From Lyophyllum atratum (lineage: Eukaryota > Basidiomycota > Agaricomycetes > Agaricales > Lyophyllaceae), in contig JACGCN010000029.1 in NCBI GenBank assembly GCA_014905825.1, positions 645,648 to 709,647 on the forward strand: DNA of 64,000 nucleotides. Direction: 5' to 3'. A program made the translations under genes and the position numbers. The notes beneath the pieces were generated by a model that saw only the letters and a program-made list of their open reading frames with translations, did not search any database and was not told where the DNA came from. Shown here piece by piece: positions 13,591 to 24,332 of this stretch (position 1 is its first letter; every line of letters starts with the position of its first letter).

Positions 13591-14795
13591 CGTGAGGTGC
13601 GAGACCAGATAACCCTAAGGTATACTAGGTATACTATAAGGGGAGGTGCGAGACCAGGTGCGAGACCCAGAGCAGGTGCGAGATCAGGTGCGACAGTATA
13701 AACCAGGTGCGAGACCAGGTGCGAGATCAGGTGCGACGGGGACCAGGTGCGAGAGGAGGTGCGACAGTATAAACCAGGTGCGAGACCAGGTGTGAGAGGA
13801 GGTGCGACGGATAAACCAGGTGCGAAATCAGGTGCGACAATATAAACCAGGTGCGAAAACAGGTGCGAGAGGAGGTGCGATGGTATAAACCAGGTGCGAG
13901 ACCAGGTGCGACGGTATAAACGAGGTGCGAAAACAGGTGCGAGAGGAGGTGCGACGGATGAGGGGAGGTGCGACGGGAGGTGCGAAGTCAAAACCAGGTG
14001 CGAAGGGTACAGGGTGAGGTGCGAAGGCAGGTGCGATGGTATAAACCAGGTGCGAGACCAGGTGCGACGGGAGGTGCGAAGTCAAAACCAGGTGCGAAGG
14101 GTACAGGGTGAGGTGCGAAGGCAGGTGCGATGGTATAAACCAGGTGCGCGAGGAGGTGCGACAGTATAAACCAGGTGCGAGACCAGGTGTGAGAGGAGGT
14201 GCGACGGATAAACCAGGTGCGAAAACAGGTGCGAGGGGAGGTGCGACGGATGAGGGAAGGTGCGACGGGAGGTGCAAAGTCAAAACCAGGTGCGAAGGGT
14301 ACAGGGTGAGGTGCGAAGGCAGGTGCGATGGTATAAACCAGGTGCGAGAGGAGGTGCGACGGTATAAACCAGGTGCGAGACCAGGTGTGAGAGGAGGTGC
14401 GACGGATAAACCAGGTGCGAAAACAGGTGCGAGGGGAGGTGCGACGGATGAGGGAAGGTGCGACGGGAGGTGCAAAGTCAAAACCAGGTGCGAAGGGTAC
14501 AAGGTGAGGTGCGAAGGCAGGTGCGACGGTATAAACCAGGTGCGAGACCAGGTGCGACGGATGAGGGGAGGTGCAAAAGGACGTGCGACGGATAAATCAG
14601 GTGCAAAACCAGGTGCGAGGGGAGGTGCAACGTATAAACCAGGTGGGAGACCAGGTGCGACAGGAGGTGCGACGTATAAACCAGGTACAAGACCAGGTGC
14701 CACGGTATAAACGAGGTGCGAAACCAGGTGCGAGAGCAGGTGCGACGGAGAAACCAGGTGGGAAACCAGGTGCGAGGTCAGCAAGTCCAGGCAAG
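13580..14795. repeat. AGGTGCGA minisatellite, array 1
   Basis: Irregular tandem array built on AGGTGCGA with linkers such as GACC, GAGG, ACGG and TATAAACC. It includes higher-order segments (for example the GTCAAAACCAGGTGCGAAGG block) repeated several times. Because the unit lacks stop codons, long frames open on both strands; these are artefacts of composition. Confidence 0.9.
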
Positions 14796-14802
14796 TAACC
14801 AT

Positions 14803-14990
14803 TCACCGTAATATCCAGCGTAATATTCACCGTCGTGCACCGTAATATAGCGTAATCAAGCGTCATTCAGCGTCATCTACCGTGAATGACCCCATAACCC
14901 TGTCGTATTTGTTCTCTACCAGGGTTAGACCTGCCCCGAAGTGCTTTCTACTTGAAAGAAATGAACGAGAGTCACCACGTCCACTTAGGG
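14803..14990. repeat. Dispersed ACCGTAAT/CAGCGT repeat
   Basis: Contains CACCGTAATAT, GCGTCATTCAGCGTCATC and CGAAGTGCTTTCTACTTGAAAG. The same string of motifs occurs at 51362-51720, so this is a dispersed repeat. Short ACCGTAAT words are scattered through all intergenic parts of the window. Confidence 0.7.
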
Positions 14991-15224
14991 TCTGAATATA
15001 TATTACGCGCACAGTATTTGTCGACGAAGAACATGGTGGATGCTGCCCTCAAACTTAGAATATAGTACTCTTCACCTGCACGGCTCATTCTTCCCCAACG
15101 AAGAAGGGACAGTCACACGGGCCTCGAATGCATGCATGCGTGAATAAACTGCTATTACATTTACTCACAGGGTCTTCGTCCTCGACATACGGCAAATGCG
15201 GCCAATACAAAGGGTAGAAGGGAG
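14991..15224. other. Spacer, nothing recognised
   Basis: No repeat, RNA gene or convincing coding frame was recognised here. Confidence 0.5.
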
Positions 15225-15605
15225 GTGGGAAGGCAGGTCCGACGGATAAAACCAGGTGCGAGAGGAGGTGCGACGTCAAAACCAGGTGCGAAACCAGGTG
15301 CGACGGTATAAACCAGGTGCGAGACCAGATGCTGTTAGGAGGTCCGACGGATAAACCAGGTGCGAGGGGAGGTGCGACGTCAAAACCAGGTGCGAAGGGT
15401 ACAAGGGGAGGTGTGAAGGCAGGTGCGACGGTATTAAACCAGGTGCGAAACCAGGTGCGACGGTATAAACCAGGTGCCAGACCAGATGCTGTTAGGAGGT
15501 CCGACGGATAAACCAGGTGCGACGGGTGAGGGGAGGTGCGAATGGTACAAGGGGAGGTGCGAAGCCAGGTGCAACGGTATAAACCAGGTGCGAGACCAGG
15601 TTTGG
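15225..15605. repeat. AGGTGCGA minisatellite, array 2
   Basis: Continuation of the AGGTGCGA family after a 430-bp break. It holds two copies of an AGACCAGATGCTGTTAGGAG variant that recurs at 32707, so this array and the one at 31690 share higher-order history. Confidence 0.85.
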
Positions 15606-15608
15606 CAT

Positions 15609-15690
15609 GGACACATGGTATACTTGGTTATCACGCACGCTTTGTCTGCGACTCAGCTGGCAGTCCCGGGTTCAATCCCCGGGTGTCTCA
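15609..15690 (+). ncRNA. tRNA-like Pol III element, copy 1
   Basis: An 82-nt sequence with an A-box-like TGGTATACTTGG and a B-box-like GGTTCAATCC. It has a T-arm stem CCGGG/CCCGG and a partly paired acceptor stem (GGACAC with GTGTCT). The anticodon arm pairs only through CGC/GCG, so it is probably a tRNA pseudogene or SINE head rather than a working tRNA. Two more copies lie at 32837 and 33842, each at the right end of a minisatellite block and followed by the same ~130-bp tail. Confidence 0.5.
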
Positions 15691-15864
15691 TGCATATCCT
15701 TTGGCATAATGTTTTATAATTGTGATCTTTCTTTGCACCTTTCTCTCAAAACGTCGTGTTTCTAGTGATTTTCGCGTGAATGCCGACGGGGTAAAGTTGC
15801 GTGCTCTTGGAAGTAAATTAGTCACGTGATGTGGACCGTCATTCACCGTAATTGAGGTGTAAAG

Positions 15865-16115
15865 TGGAAACCCAGGTGCGAAACCAGGTGCGACGGATAA
15901 TAAACCAGGTGCGAGACCAGGTGCGACGGGAGGTGCGACATATAAACCAGGTGCGACGAATAAACCAGGTGCGAGAGGAGGTGCGACGGATGAGGGGAGG
16001 TGCGACGGGAGGTGCGAAGGGTACAAGAGGAGGTGCGAAGCCAGGTGCGACAGTATAAACCAGGTGCAGAGGAGGTGCGACGGGAGGGATGAGGTCCAAA
16101 ACCAAGTGCGAACAT
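15865..16115. repeat. AGGTGCGA minisatellite, array 3
   Basis: Short array of the same family. It is preceded by the recurring module GTAAAGTTGCGTGCTC ... GTCACGTGA ... GACCGTCATTCACCGTAAT that introduces most arrays in the window. Confidence 0.85.
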
Positions 16116-16120
16116 GTAAT

Positions 16121-16200
16121 GTCATTTTGGTCTAGTGGTTAAAGTGCGCGCGTGTAGATTGTTCACCAAGACGTGGAGTGATCAATTCCCCATAGTGCAT
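16121..16200 (+). ncRNA. Possible degraded tRNA-like sequence
   Basis: TGGTCTAGTGGTTA matches a Pol III A box well and GATCAATTCCC resembles a B box about 45 nt later, but no consistent acceptor or anticodon stem could be drawn. It could be a tRNA pseudogene. Confidence 0.25.
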
Positions 16201-16244
16201 TTCTTTATTTCTATCTCTAATGTGATGTGACCACTTTTAGAACG

Positions 16245-16365
16245 GGTTCAGAGCGCTCAGAAGAGTCTGTCAGACCTATCAAGTGGCTGGGAAACGGGTC
16301 CCGAACGCTCAGACGAGCGTCATACCCATAGAATGGCAGCTGAGCGCTCAGACGAGCGTCGCCTA
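16245..16365 (-). repeat. Inverted copies of the GACGCTCGTC-GAGCGCTC motif
   Basis: Three copies, one degenerate, of GAGCGCTCAGACGAGCGTC. This is the reverse complement of the motif repeated five times at 40499-40800 in block B. The motif contains nested dyads (GACG..CGTC and GAGCGCTC). Confidence 0.6.
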
Positions 16366-16534
16366 TCTAACCCAGGTATGAAACCAGGTGCAAACCAGGT
16401 GTGAAACCAAGCACGAGGGTTAAACTGTAAGTAAACTGTTATTGTTTCCTATAGCGGTGGCGGCGAAATGCAAAGGTTTCGACGATCACTTTGATCACCT
16501 GGTACGCAAGCCCGAGCGGGATGATAATCTGATT

Positions 16535-16628
16535 GCATTGATCAGACTGATAAGGGATCGTCCTTCATAAGAACTATCCTCTGCATTCTCGACCATAACC
16601 ACCTCTAAATTCACCGTCAATCATCATC
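16535..16628 (+). promoter_or_regulatory. Conserved upstream region of block A gene 1
   Basis: TTGATCAGACTGATAAG followed by GATCGTC and a C/A-rich leader lies just upstream of the start codon. The same box, with the same order of words, precedes the block B paralogue at 34596-34695, which suggests a conserved core promoter or 5' UTR. Confidence 0.4.
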
Positions 16629-19392
16629 ATGGGCGCCGAGAAGTTTTTCAAGTGTGGGCATGCATGCGGCCATCGACCCAAGGATGGGAAGGTGGACCTT
16701 AACAGATATCGAGTCCAGTATGCCGGGGTGGAATATACGTACCGCGGGGAGCGCATCATTGTTGCTTTCGTGCCGGTGTGGCACCAGAAGACGAGTATGT
16801 GGAAGAGGCACGCAGCTTCTAGGCCTCAGCATCCCAACTGCGATGCCGAGCAATGTGGTTTCTTCCAGCACCTTGACCTTGAGTCGACGGCGCTTCCACC
16901 TGCGGAGGAACTCAGGGACGAACTCACGGCGCAGGATTGGAAGCGGTGGGGACTCGCCATTGCGCTCCGACTATTGGAGCAAAAAGATGAAAGAGATGTT
17001 CCCGAGGAGTACTTGCGGCGTGCAAAGCAGTTCAAGGCTCAGGGATTCGGAGAGTGGCAAGAGGGTTCAGAGGATGAGGAGGATGGGGAGGATACGGATA
17101 CAGAAGACGAGGGACAGGGACCGGGACAGGACGAGTGGGGGGGGTTGGACGAGCAGGAGGAGCAGGAAGAGCAGGACGAGGAGGATGCGCCCTCGACGAG
17201 TGCAAGCAGACGCCGGCAGAAGCAGGAGGAGGGGGAGGGGGAGGAGGAGGCGAGCTTGTTTCTCTCCCGCCAGCAGACCCAGGGATCCGTGCCCAGCAGC
17301 AGTCATGTGTCGGAAACCCCGCAGAACACGCCACCCCCGGAGGAGGAGGAGGAGGAGGAGGAAGAGGAAGAGGAAGAGGAAGAGGAGGAGGAGGAGGAGG
17401 AAGAGGAGGAGGAGGAGGAGGAGGAGGAAGAGCAGGAGGAGGAGGAGGAGGCGCCCTCGATGACTACCAGCAGACGCCGGCAGAAGCAGGAGGAGGACAA
17501 CCAGGGCCAGGAACCGGACCAGGAGCCGGACCAGGAGCAGCAGCAGCAGCAGCAGGAGGGGGAGGGGGAGGAGCAGGCGAGCTCGGTGACTACAGGCAGG
17601 AAAGGTTTATTCATGCAGCGGCTTCTTTCCTCCCAGCGCGCGCCGGCATCCACGCGCAGCAGTGTTCCAGAAACCCCGCAGGTAACCCCAACCCCCACAC
17701 CGGGTGGTAGTCCATACTCCAGCGGAACCTCGCTGGGTGGTAGTCGATACTCCAGCCAAACCTCGGAGCGCGCTTCACCCCCACCTCTGTTCCCGGAGCC
17801 AGTCCAGTTTCGTGCTGGCGTTCCAAAAACGTCGTGGATGACCCCAGCCCCCACGCTGGGTCTAAGTCGATACTCCAGCCAAACCTCGGAGCGCGCCTCA
17901 CCCCCACCTCTGTTCCCGGAACCAGTCCCTTTTTGTTCTGGACAGGCTCCCATCAAGGTTACCTATGTCGAGCACATCGTCCATTCGACTGAAACCCTTG
18001 GGGACACCGTGGAGAATATGAAGGAAGTTCTACCTCGCGTGGTTTACGACAAGTTGAAGGCGGTGTTTCCGAGTTCTGTGCACCTAAAGGTGGACGAGGT
18101 CCCGCGGCACGAATATCACCAAGACTTCAAGCAAATGGTTGACATGGTACACGTTGATATTGACGAGTGGGTAAGCAAACAGTCTTATTGCGACTAAGAG
18201 ATGTTCATACGCTGATTTAATCTATATAGACCTGGTTCGCCGCAGGCTTAATGCAGCGGCCTGCGGAATTCGAAGTGTCGTTAATGGGTTGCAAGGAGTT
18301 TATACGGGTAGTCAGGGATAACGTCGATAGTGATATGATCGCACATGCAGACCTCATCATCTGCACTATCGATTTCGGTGATGACTTCTTGTAAGTTTTC
18401 TATCCAAGTCATCGGCAAAGGTGTGCTAACTTTTGGCTTATTAGGGGGGTTAGGGCGGAAACCTTCGGCTGGAACAAACATTCATTCAAGACATGGTTCG
18501 ACAGGTGGCATCAGGTGGCTAGTCAGACGGCGGTTTGGCCCAGACCGTTGGAGTCCTTGATGTACGGGAACAAGCTCGCGTACCTGCAAGAACTCGGGCA
18601 GGTTGCGACCGAGGCCAAGTTGAGAACGCCTGTGATCGCGCTTCTCAACCCCGAGAAGCAGCAGGATTTGGCCCCCAATACTGTGTACAAGCGAGGGTAC
18701 AGCAAGAGGGGGAAGGGTGTATGGGATTCGCAGAGGAAGGACCCGGAACGGTCGAAGTATCCGAGCTTGAAGGCGGAACTCGATATCATTAAGGAGCGCT
18801 ACGGAGGGCTGAAGATCATGAACATCCCCATTCTTCCGGAGTGGTTCCAGATGAACTTCATGCCGACACTCAAGAGGTTAGGAGAACTGCGGACGATTTT
18901 CGTCGGCGGTCAGATTGTGCACATCATGTACACGGCGGGTGAAGCGGCAATGAGAGATTCCGTTCACCCCACACCGCTCTCTGCCATGCCGTGAGCATTG
19001 AATTTTCCTTCTATTTCAGCCTGAACCCCACTAACATTGTTGATACCAGTGACGATATCACAGATGGAGGCGTCAACATGTGGCAAAGTAAGCGCGGGTT
19101 GGAAGAATTCGAGAAGTTTGCGTATGACATGTTGCGAGGGGTGAACGAGAAGCGTGAGCGGGAAAAAGATCTTCACTCGTCGGACCTGCGCACCTTCTGC
19201 CGCATGGACGTCTCGGTTTTCGGAGATGAACAGGGTCGGTACCACCACTTCGTGAGCGAGCTTGAGACAGGACCTGGTGCACGGCTCTTCCTGGAATCGA
19301 TCGCCATCCACAAACGTCGCACTATCCTCGCGACCATGATCGACGTGTGGAGGACCAAGGCCGTCCAATACCGCCACGGCGTCGTGCTATGA
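16629..19392 (+). CDS. Cys/His-rich + acidic linker + ATP-grasp-like protein (block A gene 1)
   Basis: Four exons: 16629-18170, 18230-18390, 18445-18990, 19050-19392; 863 aa. Residues 1-85 hold a Cys/His-rich module (C9-x3-C13-G-H, then C71-x4-C76-G-F-F) resembling a GRF-type zinc finger. Residues ~135-330 are very acidic, with a GAG-encoded poly-Glu tract and a short poly-Gln run. Residues ~450-863 look like a divergent ATP-grasp fold: VYKRGYSKRGKGV with candidate nucleotide-binding K650, GELRTIFVGG (R717), and RMDVSV ... SELE with candidate metal ligands D803 and E820/E822. The known ATP-grasp reaction is ATP-dependent carboxylate ligation; the substrate here is unknown. Paralogues at 34696 and 48987 share all three intron positions and phases. 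It converges with gene 2, separated by 191 bp. The zinc-finger and ATP-grasp assignments are by eye. Confidence 0.7.
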
Positions 19393-19583
19393 ACGCTGTT
19401 TTTGGTCGATGTACATATGCATATGAATGGATTACTGTTTCCCCCCGTCTTAGTGTGACTTCCGAGACTTTTGAACCCTTGAATGCCCCATAAGCGTAAG
19501 CTTGTATTGCTATAGACCAAGAGTACGTCTGGCTTGATCTTAATATAACCCGTACTGGGTAGATAAACAATGTACGTGTAAAT

Positions 19584-21189
19584 TTAATAAGTGGCATCCG
19601 GAGCTCTGCCCATGGCGGTCTTCACGGACCAGCCTGGCTCCTTGTCTTTCATGGTTTCGAGGGTGAGTGACGGAGTGAAGAAGACGGTCCCGATGCGGCC
19701 TGGAGTGAGTTCGTCACCAGGCTTAGCCTCCTTGGGCGTCCAGCGTGCTACGGCATGGAAAATTTTTGAAGCCGCAAAAAAGCACATGTGCCCCAGGCGA
19801 TAGCTACGCATCATGAACAGAGTTAGAGTACGCTCTAACACGAGGGTGAAGGCTTACCTGAATTTCGTGTCGAGGGAAGGGACCAGCATTTCCCCTCCGT
19901 CAAAGTAGCCGACGGGGAAGCTTACCGCTGGCCCATCATCTCCGTTGTCGACATGTAGCTCGACCTGGAGCTTGTACACGATGGCGCGACCCAGCCACGG
20001 CCCAGGGTCTTCGCTCGTCCACACACCGGCGTCGAAGGCCTTGGTGAACCTTGCATATTCTGCGGGAAAGAGCTTCTGGAACCAGACGCCGAGGATCTGG
20101 CTCAAGAGGGAGGTGGCCACGTAGTGATGCTTTATGGCGGCGGCCCCAATTCCAGATTTGGAGTTCTGTCCAGAGAGGAAGAGACCCTGTAGAGGTGTAG
20201 TATATCAATAAGTAAAGCTAGAGTACGTTCAAGGGGCTTACCTTTTTGGGCTGGTTCTGTTGCGGCCATCCGTGGACGAGATGAACGACACCGCAGCGCT
20301 CTCGCCGCTCTAAGTCCGGGCTCCCACTCTCTTTGTAGCGCATGACACGTGCGTCTGGGTCATCCTTTCGTAATGGATGCCGCTTGTCGGACTTGCTCAT
20401 GATAGGGTGGACGGTTGAACAGAGGTGCTGAACCCCCTCGTGATATCGAGTGATGGTCTTATCCTGAAGTAGCAGAAACCCGCATCAGCTGAGTTATCAA
20501 CATTCAATAAAGAGGCTGTCACTCACGTCTAGACCGTCAAAGACCTTCTGGTTGGGCGGGGTATTCTGGAGCTGAGCAGCGTACATGTCCTGGTTTTCGG
20601 GAGTGAGCGGTACGACCTCGGTCGGTTTCACGACCGTGACCCTTTCCCCCATGTAATAGAACATGGCCTTGTCCTCTGCATCTATGAAAATGGAGGAGAA
20701 TCCACGGGCTGGCACGTCGGGGGACTCGAGTTGGTCACATTTACCCTGGGCGTCGTCGAGGCCCACCGCGTCCAGATCTTCCGTCTTGAAGGACACCCTG
20801 AACTTTGGAGCGCCAGCCAGGTAGTTATCGGCGCGTCTCGCGGCCATTTTCAGCGTCTTCGCAACCCGTTTCTCAACGCTTCGGACCTTGGTGGAACCTA
20901 AAAGGTCGGAGGTGAAGTGGTCGATGTCGGGACGAGGGACATAGTCGCTCCGGGGTAGCCTCTGATACAAAAACAAAAGTCAGAACACATAACCTTTTGC
21001 AGAGGATATGTATGAGCGAAAAACTCGGCACTCAATAAGGTGTACCTTCTGTTTCTCCTATGGCGGGCAGAGTCCAGAATCAGTCATATCCATTAATCTT
21101 AGTTCACTCAGTGGGTTTACCTTATTTGAACTCTTTTTTGCCGCCTTCTTAGTGGCCTTCTTAGACTTGGGTGAGGTTGACTTCGGCAT
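19584..21189 (-). CDS. TET/JBP-like 2-oxoglutarate/Fe(II) dioxygenase (block A gene 2)
   Basis: Six exons on the minus strand: 21121-21189, 21046-21057 (12-nt microexon), 20527-20961, 20242-20463, 19858-20186, 19584-19803; 428 aa. The Lys/Ser-rich N-terminus (about 23 aa) looks like a nuclear or DNA-binding tail. The C-terminal third has a double-stranded beta-helix dioxygenase signature: H324-V-D326 iron ligands, then FDGGEMLVPSL, distal iron ligand H372 in KIFHAVAR, and R392 in GRIGTVFF for 2-oxoglutarate. TET/JBP enzymes oxidise methylated bases in DNA and are expanded in basidiomycetes; the exact base acted on here is inferred only. Block B carries an intact paralogue (38625-40255) with the same six-exon structure. 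It is transcribed divergently from gene 3 with a 134-bp shared upstream region. Confidence 0.75.
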
Positions 21190-21323
21190 TTAGGAGAGAG
21201 CGCAACAAGAGCTGCCTTCTCGAAAAATTTCAACATGGGATCACGTGACTATGAGAACAGACATGTGACTCCAAATTTAACAGGGAACTGACCTGGCGCT
21301 GAACGTCTGAAGGCAAAACGACA
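21190..21323. promoter_or_regulatory. Compact divergent promoter between genes 2 and 3, block A
   Basis: Only 134 bp separate the two start codons. The region contains ATCACGTGAC (E-box type) and ACATGTGAC. Block B keeps related words (ATCACATGAC, ACATGACTTTAC) in a spacer that is five times longer. Confidence 0.45.
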
Positions 21324-22631
21324 ATGGACAAGGAACATGGATTGTCCGCTTCATTGATCCAAGCGGACAAGGCCTTCGCAGCCAAGTTCCTTCAGGCTAT
21401 GGAGGATGGTTGGGTCGACTTTGTGCGTCATGATGAGTTGCCGGAGGGCTGGCCGGAAGCGATGGAGGGTGACGTGCTCAAAGACTCGTCTTTATGGGAT
21501 TACGAACCATGGGGTGAGACATCCTTCAAAAGCTTGGTGTTCTCAAGCATACTCTGATCAGTAGCAGAGGCCATCAGGAGGCAGCACAGGGAGGACGCTG
21601 AGAAAGCCCGTCAGTTGCTTGGTACGGAGGTCAAGACTACTCAGCCAGGTGTGGCTTACATTGCGGATGGCCCGTGATGCACGATTAAATGATATGATAC
21701 AGGCGAAAGCGACGGAAGCGCAAGCCCGACCGAAGTTCACCCACCTCCCAATGCAACATGGAGCGACTCTGAGCTTGACATAGCCGCTGATCGACGTCCC
21801 GAATGGGAACCAGGACAGGCATCCAGTAAGGTCTATCGATTGTATCCCTCAATAATACCTCACTGACTCGCCTCAGATGACATGTGTAGTGCAACTCAGA
21901 GTCCCAAGAATGGTAGGTCACAGAGCCCTCGTGGGATCAGTCACTCGGATGGGGAAGCGCCAGGGGAGGAACCGGTCCTACCCGTGGCGGAACCAGACAG
22001 TGATGACCCCTCTGACTCTGAAAGACAGGTAGACGACGGCTTCGACTCTGAAAGGGATGTAGACCGCCACTCAGACACTGAAAGGGAGGTAGACCACCCC
22101 TCCGACTCTGAAAGCGAGAGTGGTGAGGAACACACCCCACCTCCGCGCCCTAGGAAGGCTGGGATGCGATCAGTTTACATCGCATCTCCTCGCAAGCCCA
22201 AGTTGGCACCGCAGTCCTCACATAGTCCTTCTCTCACGCCTTTTCGATCTTCGCCGAAGAGGAGACCTTCTGATGGAGAGGTGAAAGATTGGATCCGGGA
22301 GGCCTTGCAGATACCTAAGTCTTACAAGGGAGATGGTCCAATGGACCGTGCCCAAGAGATCTTCGACTCAGTTGTTCAAATGGCCGATAGAAAGCATGCG
22401 GTACCTGAAGCGAAGCATATTATGAAGGTGCTTGATGCGCAGGAGGTGAGTAGTCTTGGGCTATGGCTCCGATCAAAAGCCTAATCAGTTCCCTAGGTCG
22501 ATAGTTTAAAAAGGGTGTTGACCGCTGTGTGTGCGACCCTCGTGCACGTCAGAAACCGCAGGTTGCAGAGCAAGGGCCAGTGTGCGTGGGGACAAGAGGT
22601 CCTTGAGTTGCTTCATGGCCTAGGGGGCTAG
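21324..22631 (+). CDS. Acidic Ser/Asp-repeat protein with helical C-terminus (block A gene 3)
   Basis: Five exons: 21324-21513, 21568-21648, 21703-21825, 21877-22445, 22497-22631; 365 aa. No known domain was recognised. The N-terminus is helical and conserved with block B (DKxFAAKFL). Exon 4 encodes an acidic array of DSE/DTE units alternating with (Q/D/E)VD, then a Pro/Ser/Arg-rich stretch. The C-terminus (VKDWIREAL ... HAVPEAKHIMKVLDAQ) is predicted helical and matches block B. The block B paralogue is shorter (238 aa) because it lacks most of the acidic repeat exon. The gene lies between the dioxygenase and the BAH-PHD gene, so a chromatin-related partner role is possible but unproven. Confidence 0.6.
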
Positions 22632-22794
22632 TCGGCATATTCAAGGCCCTTGGGTGGGGTTCCGTATGAAATCGAATAAATTGTTCAGAGTGACCCGGGA
22701 TAATGGTACTCCCGTCGATCGGATAGGTACCGCCGGATCTCTGCCACTTGGTCAGAAATACGAGGCGGCAGTAGCCGGTTGATGTTTCAGGTTA

Positions 22795-22930
22795 CCGATT
22801 GAGAGAAATTCCATTACGAAGTATTCGATCGATATAGATTGGCAACTTTAATTGAGGGCCAACCCGATTGATAGAATTTCCATTGCAAAGTATTCGATCG
22901 ATATAAATTGGCAACTTTCATTGAGGGAGG
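22795..22930 (+). promoter_or_regulatory. Duplicated TATA-containing promoter of the BAH-PHD gene
   Basis: Two ~66-bp direct copies of a segment with GTATTCGATCGATATA(A/G)ATTGGCAACTTT followed by ATTGAGGG. Block B has one corresponding copy (TATAAATTGGAAACTTT at 42057) at the same distance from the start codon. TATAAATT is a plausible TATA box. Confidence 0.5.
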
Positions 22931-22963
22931 ATGCATAACTGTCCCCTGTCCTTCACGTCGCCT

Positions 22964-24111
22964 ATGAGTAATCGCCAGTTGCGGCCTCGCAAGACGGCCC
23001 ATGCCAATAAGCAGCTGGGAGCATCTGCCCATACTCCGTCCTTCCAAGAATTCCAGCAGCTCGAGCGCGTCGAACCTCTTATTATCGAGGATGCAGTGGA
23101 AAGCAGGAAGCAGGGCAAACAAGTGTGTGTGGAGTTCTGCGGAGACGACGAGTGAGTGCCAGGCTCTATAGGGGCGCTTTTCTGCTGATACTCGAGTCAA
23201 TAGTGTTTTCATCCGACATGTCGATATTCCGAGCGAGCCAGAGCCTGAGGAATACTGGAAAGCCAAAATCCACGCCATTGCTTATGACGGGGCGACGGGC
23301 AAGACCTGGGTAGCGGTGAAGTGGTATTACTCCAAAAGCCATCTACAGGATGGAGGGTTCAGTTGGCAGACGGGTTCAGAGTGAGCCTCGCCCTTGTCTT
23401 TCATGTTCCTTAGACGCTCAACCTAGTCGCTCAACCTTAGAAAGGCTATCTTTCCCCGCCTTGGGGGGACAGAGTTGGTGTTATCCGACCATGTGGACGT
23501 GATTGAGCCGCAGACCATAGAATGTGCGTAATCGTGACCATCTCAGCATCCTCAGCCGTGAAGCTTTTCTGTAGCCCCCCTGAACGTGGTGGCATTTGAC
23601 GACCACCTCTATGTTTCTCACGTCCCTCGCCGCTCTTGGTTCACGCGCCTAACAGTTAAGTTGACCCGCGGCTGTGGATCATTAGAGGTAAGCGATTTGT
23701 AGCATGTGCCGACATATTTCTGCTAATGAAGAATGTTGATGCGATCAGGGCGTGAATAAGTCTTGCATCTGTGGGCGGATCTACGATCCCGAGCAAGATA
23801 TCCAACGGTACTGCCGGGAGTGCACGTTGTGGTACCATCACGCGTGCATGGACATCAATCTGGCTTATGAGCCCGATCCAACACTTTCTCGTGCCGCCAC
23901 AATAGCGCAGATCCCTTGCGTTCGTGGACTTACTTCACACACCCGGTCAGTCAGCGGCCCTGGGGCAAAACTTTCACGACTTGAAGGTTGGTTGGAGTCC
24001 GATGACCTTCCGAAAGACTGGCGAGGATTACTGGGTGAAAAGTTTTGTACCATGGCAGAGAGCACAGATTGGGGTCGATACGAGTGCCCTGGGTGCCAAG
24101 CAATAATTTGA
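22964..24111 (+). CDS. BAH-PHD chromatin reader (block A gene 4)
   Basis: Five exons: 22964-23151, 23204-23380, 23441-23523, 23575-23687, 23749-24111; 307 aa. The ATG at 22964 is chosen because it aligns with the block B start; an in-frame ATG at 22931 is also possible. Residues ~45-185 form a BAH domain (YWKAKI, WVAVKWYYS, LVLSDHVDVIEP). Residues 190-303 form a PHD-type zinc finger: C193-x-C195, C209-x2-C212, H217/H218, C220 and a final C300-x2-C303. The ~79-residue loop before the last pair is longer than usual. BAH and PHD modules recognise histone tails, and fungal BAH-PHD proteins are known readers of repressive marks. The paralogue at 42101 has identical exon phases. Confidence 0.8.
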
Positions 24112-24332
24112 GTACTATATTTAGTCTACTACTAGCGGTCGCTACCAACAGAGTTGGCCCTCAGCTAGCGTCGATCGCGTTGCCGGACAAATATTTCCAA
24201 TAACTCTTTTTTTGTTTGATCGATTGATTGGGCTCACCTGCAAATTGCATGGACCGGATTAAGAGGACGCGTTTACCTGACACATTTTCCTCCCCGCCCC
24301 CCGCCCCCCCCCCCCCACCCACTCCCACAACC

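Noticed and set aside
13580..16115. CRISPR-like repeat arrays
   Set aside because: Spacers are not unique or of constant length, units are irregular, and the window is eukaryotic.
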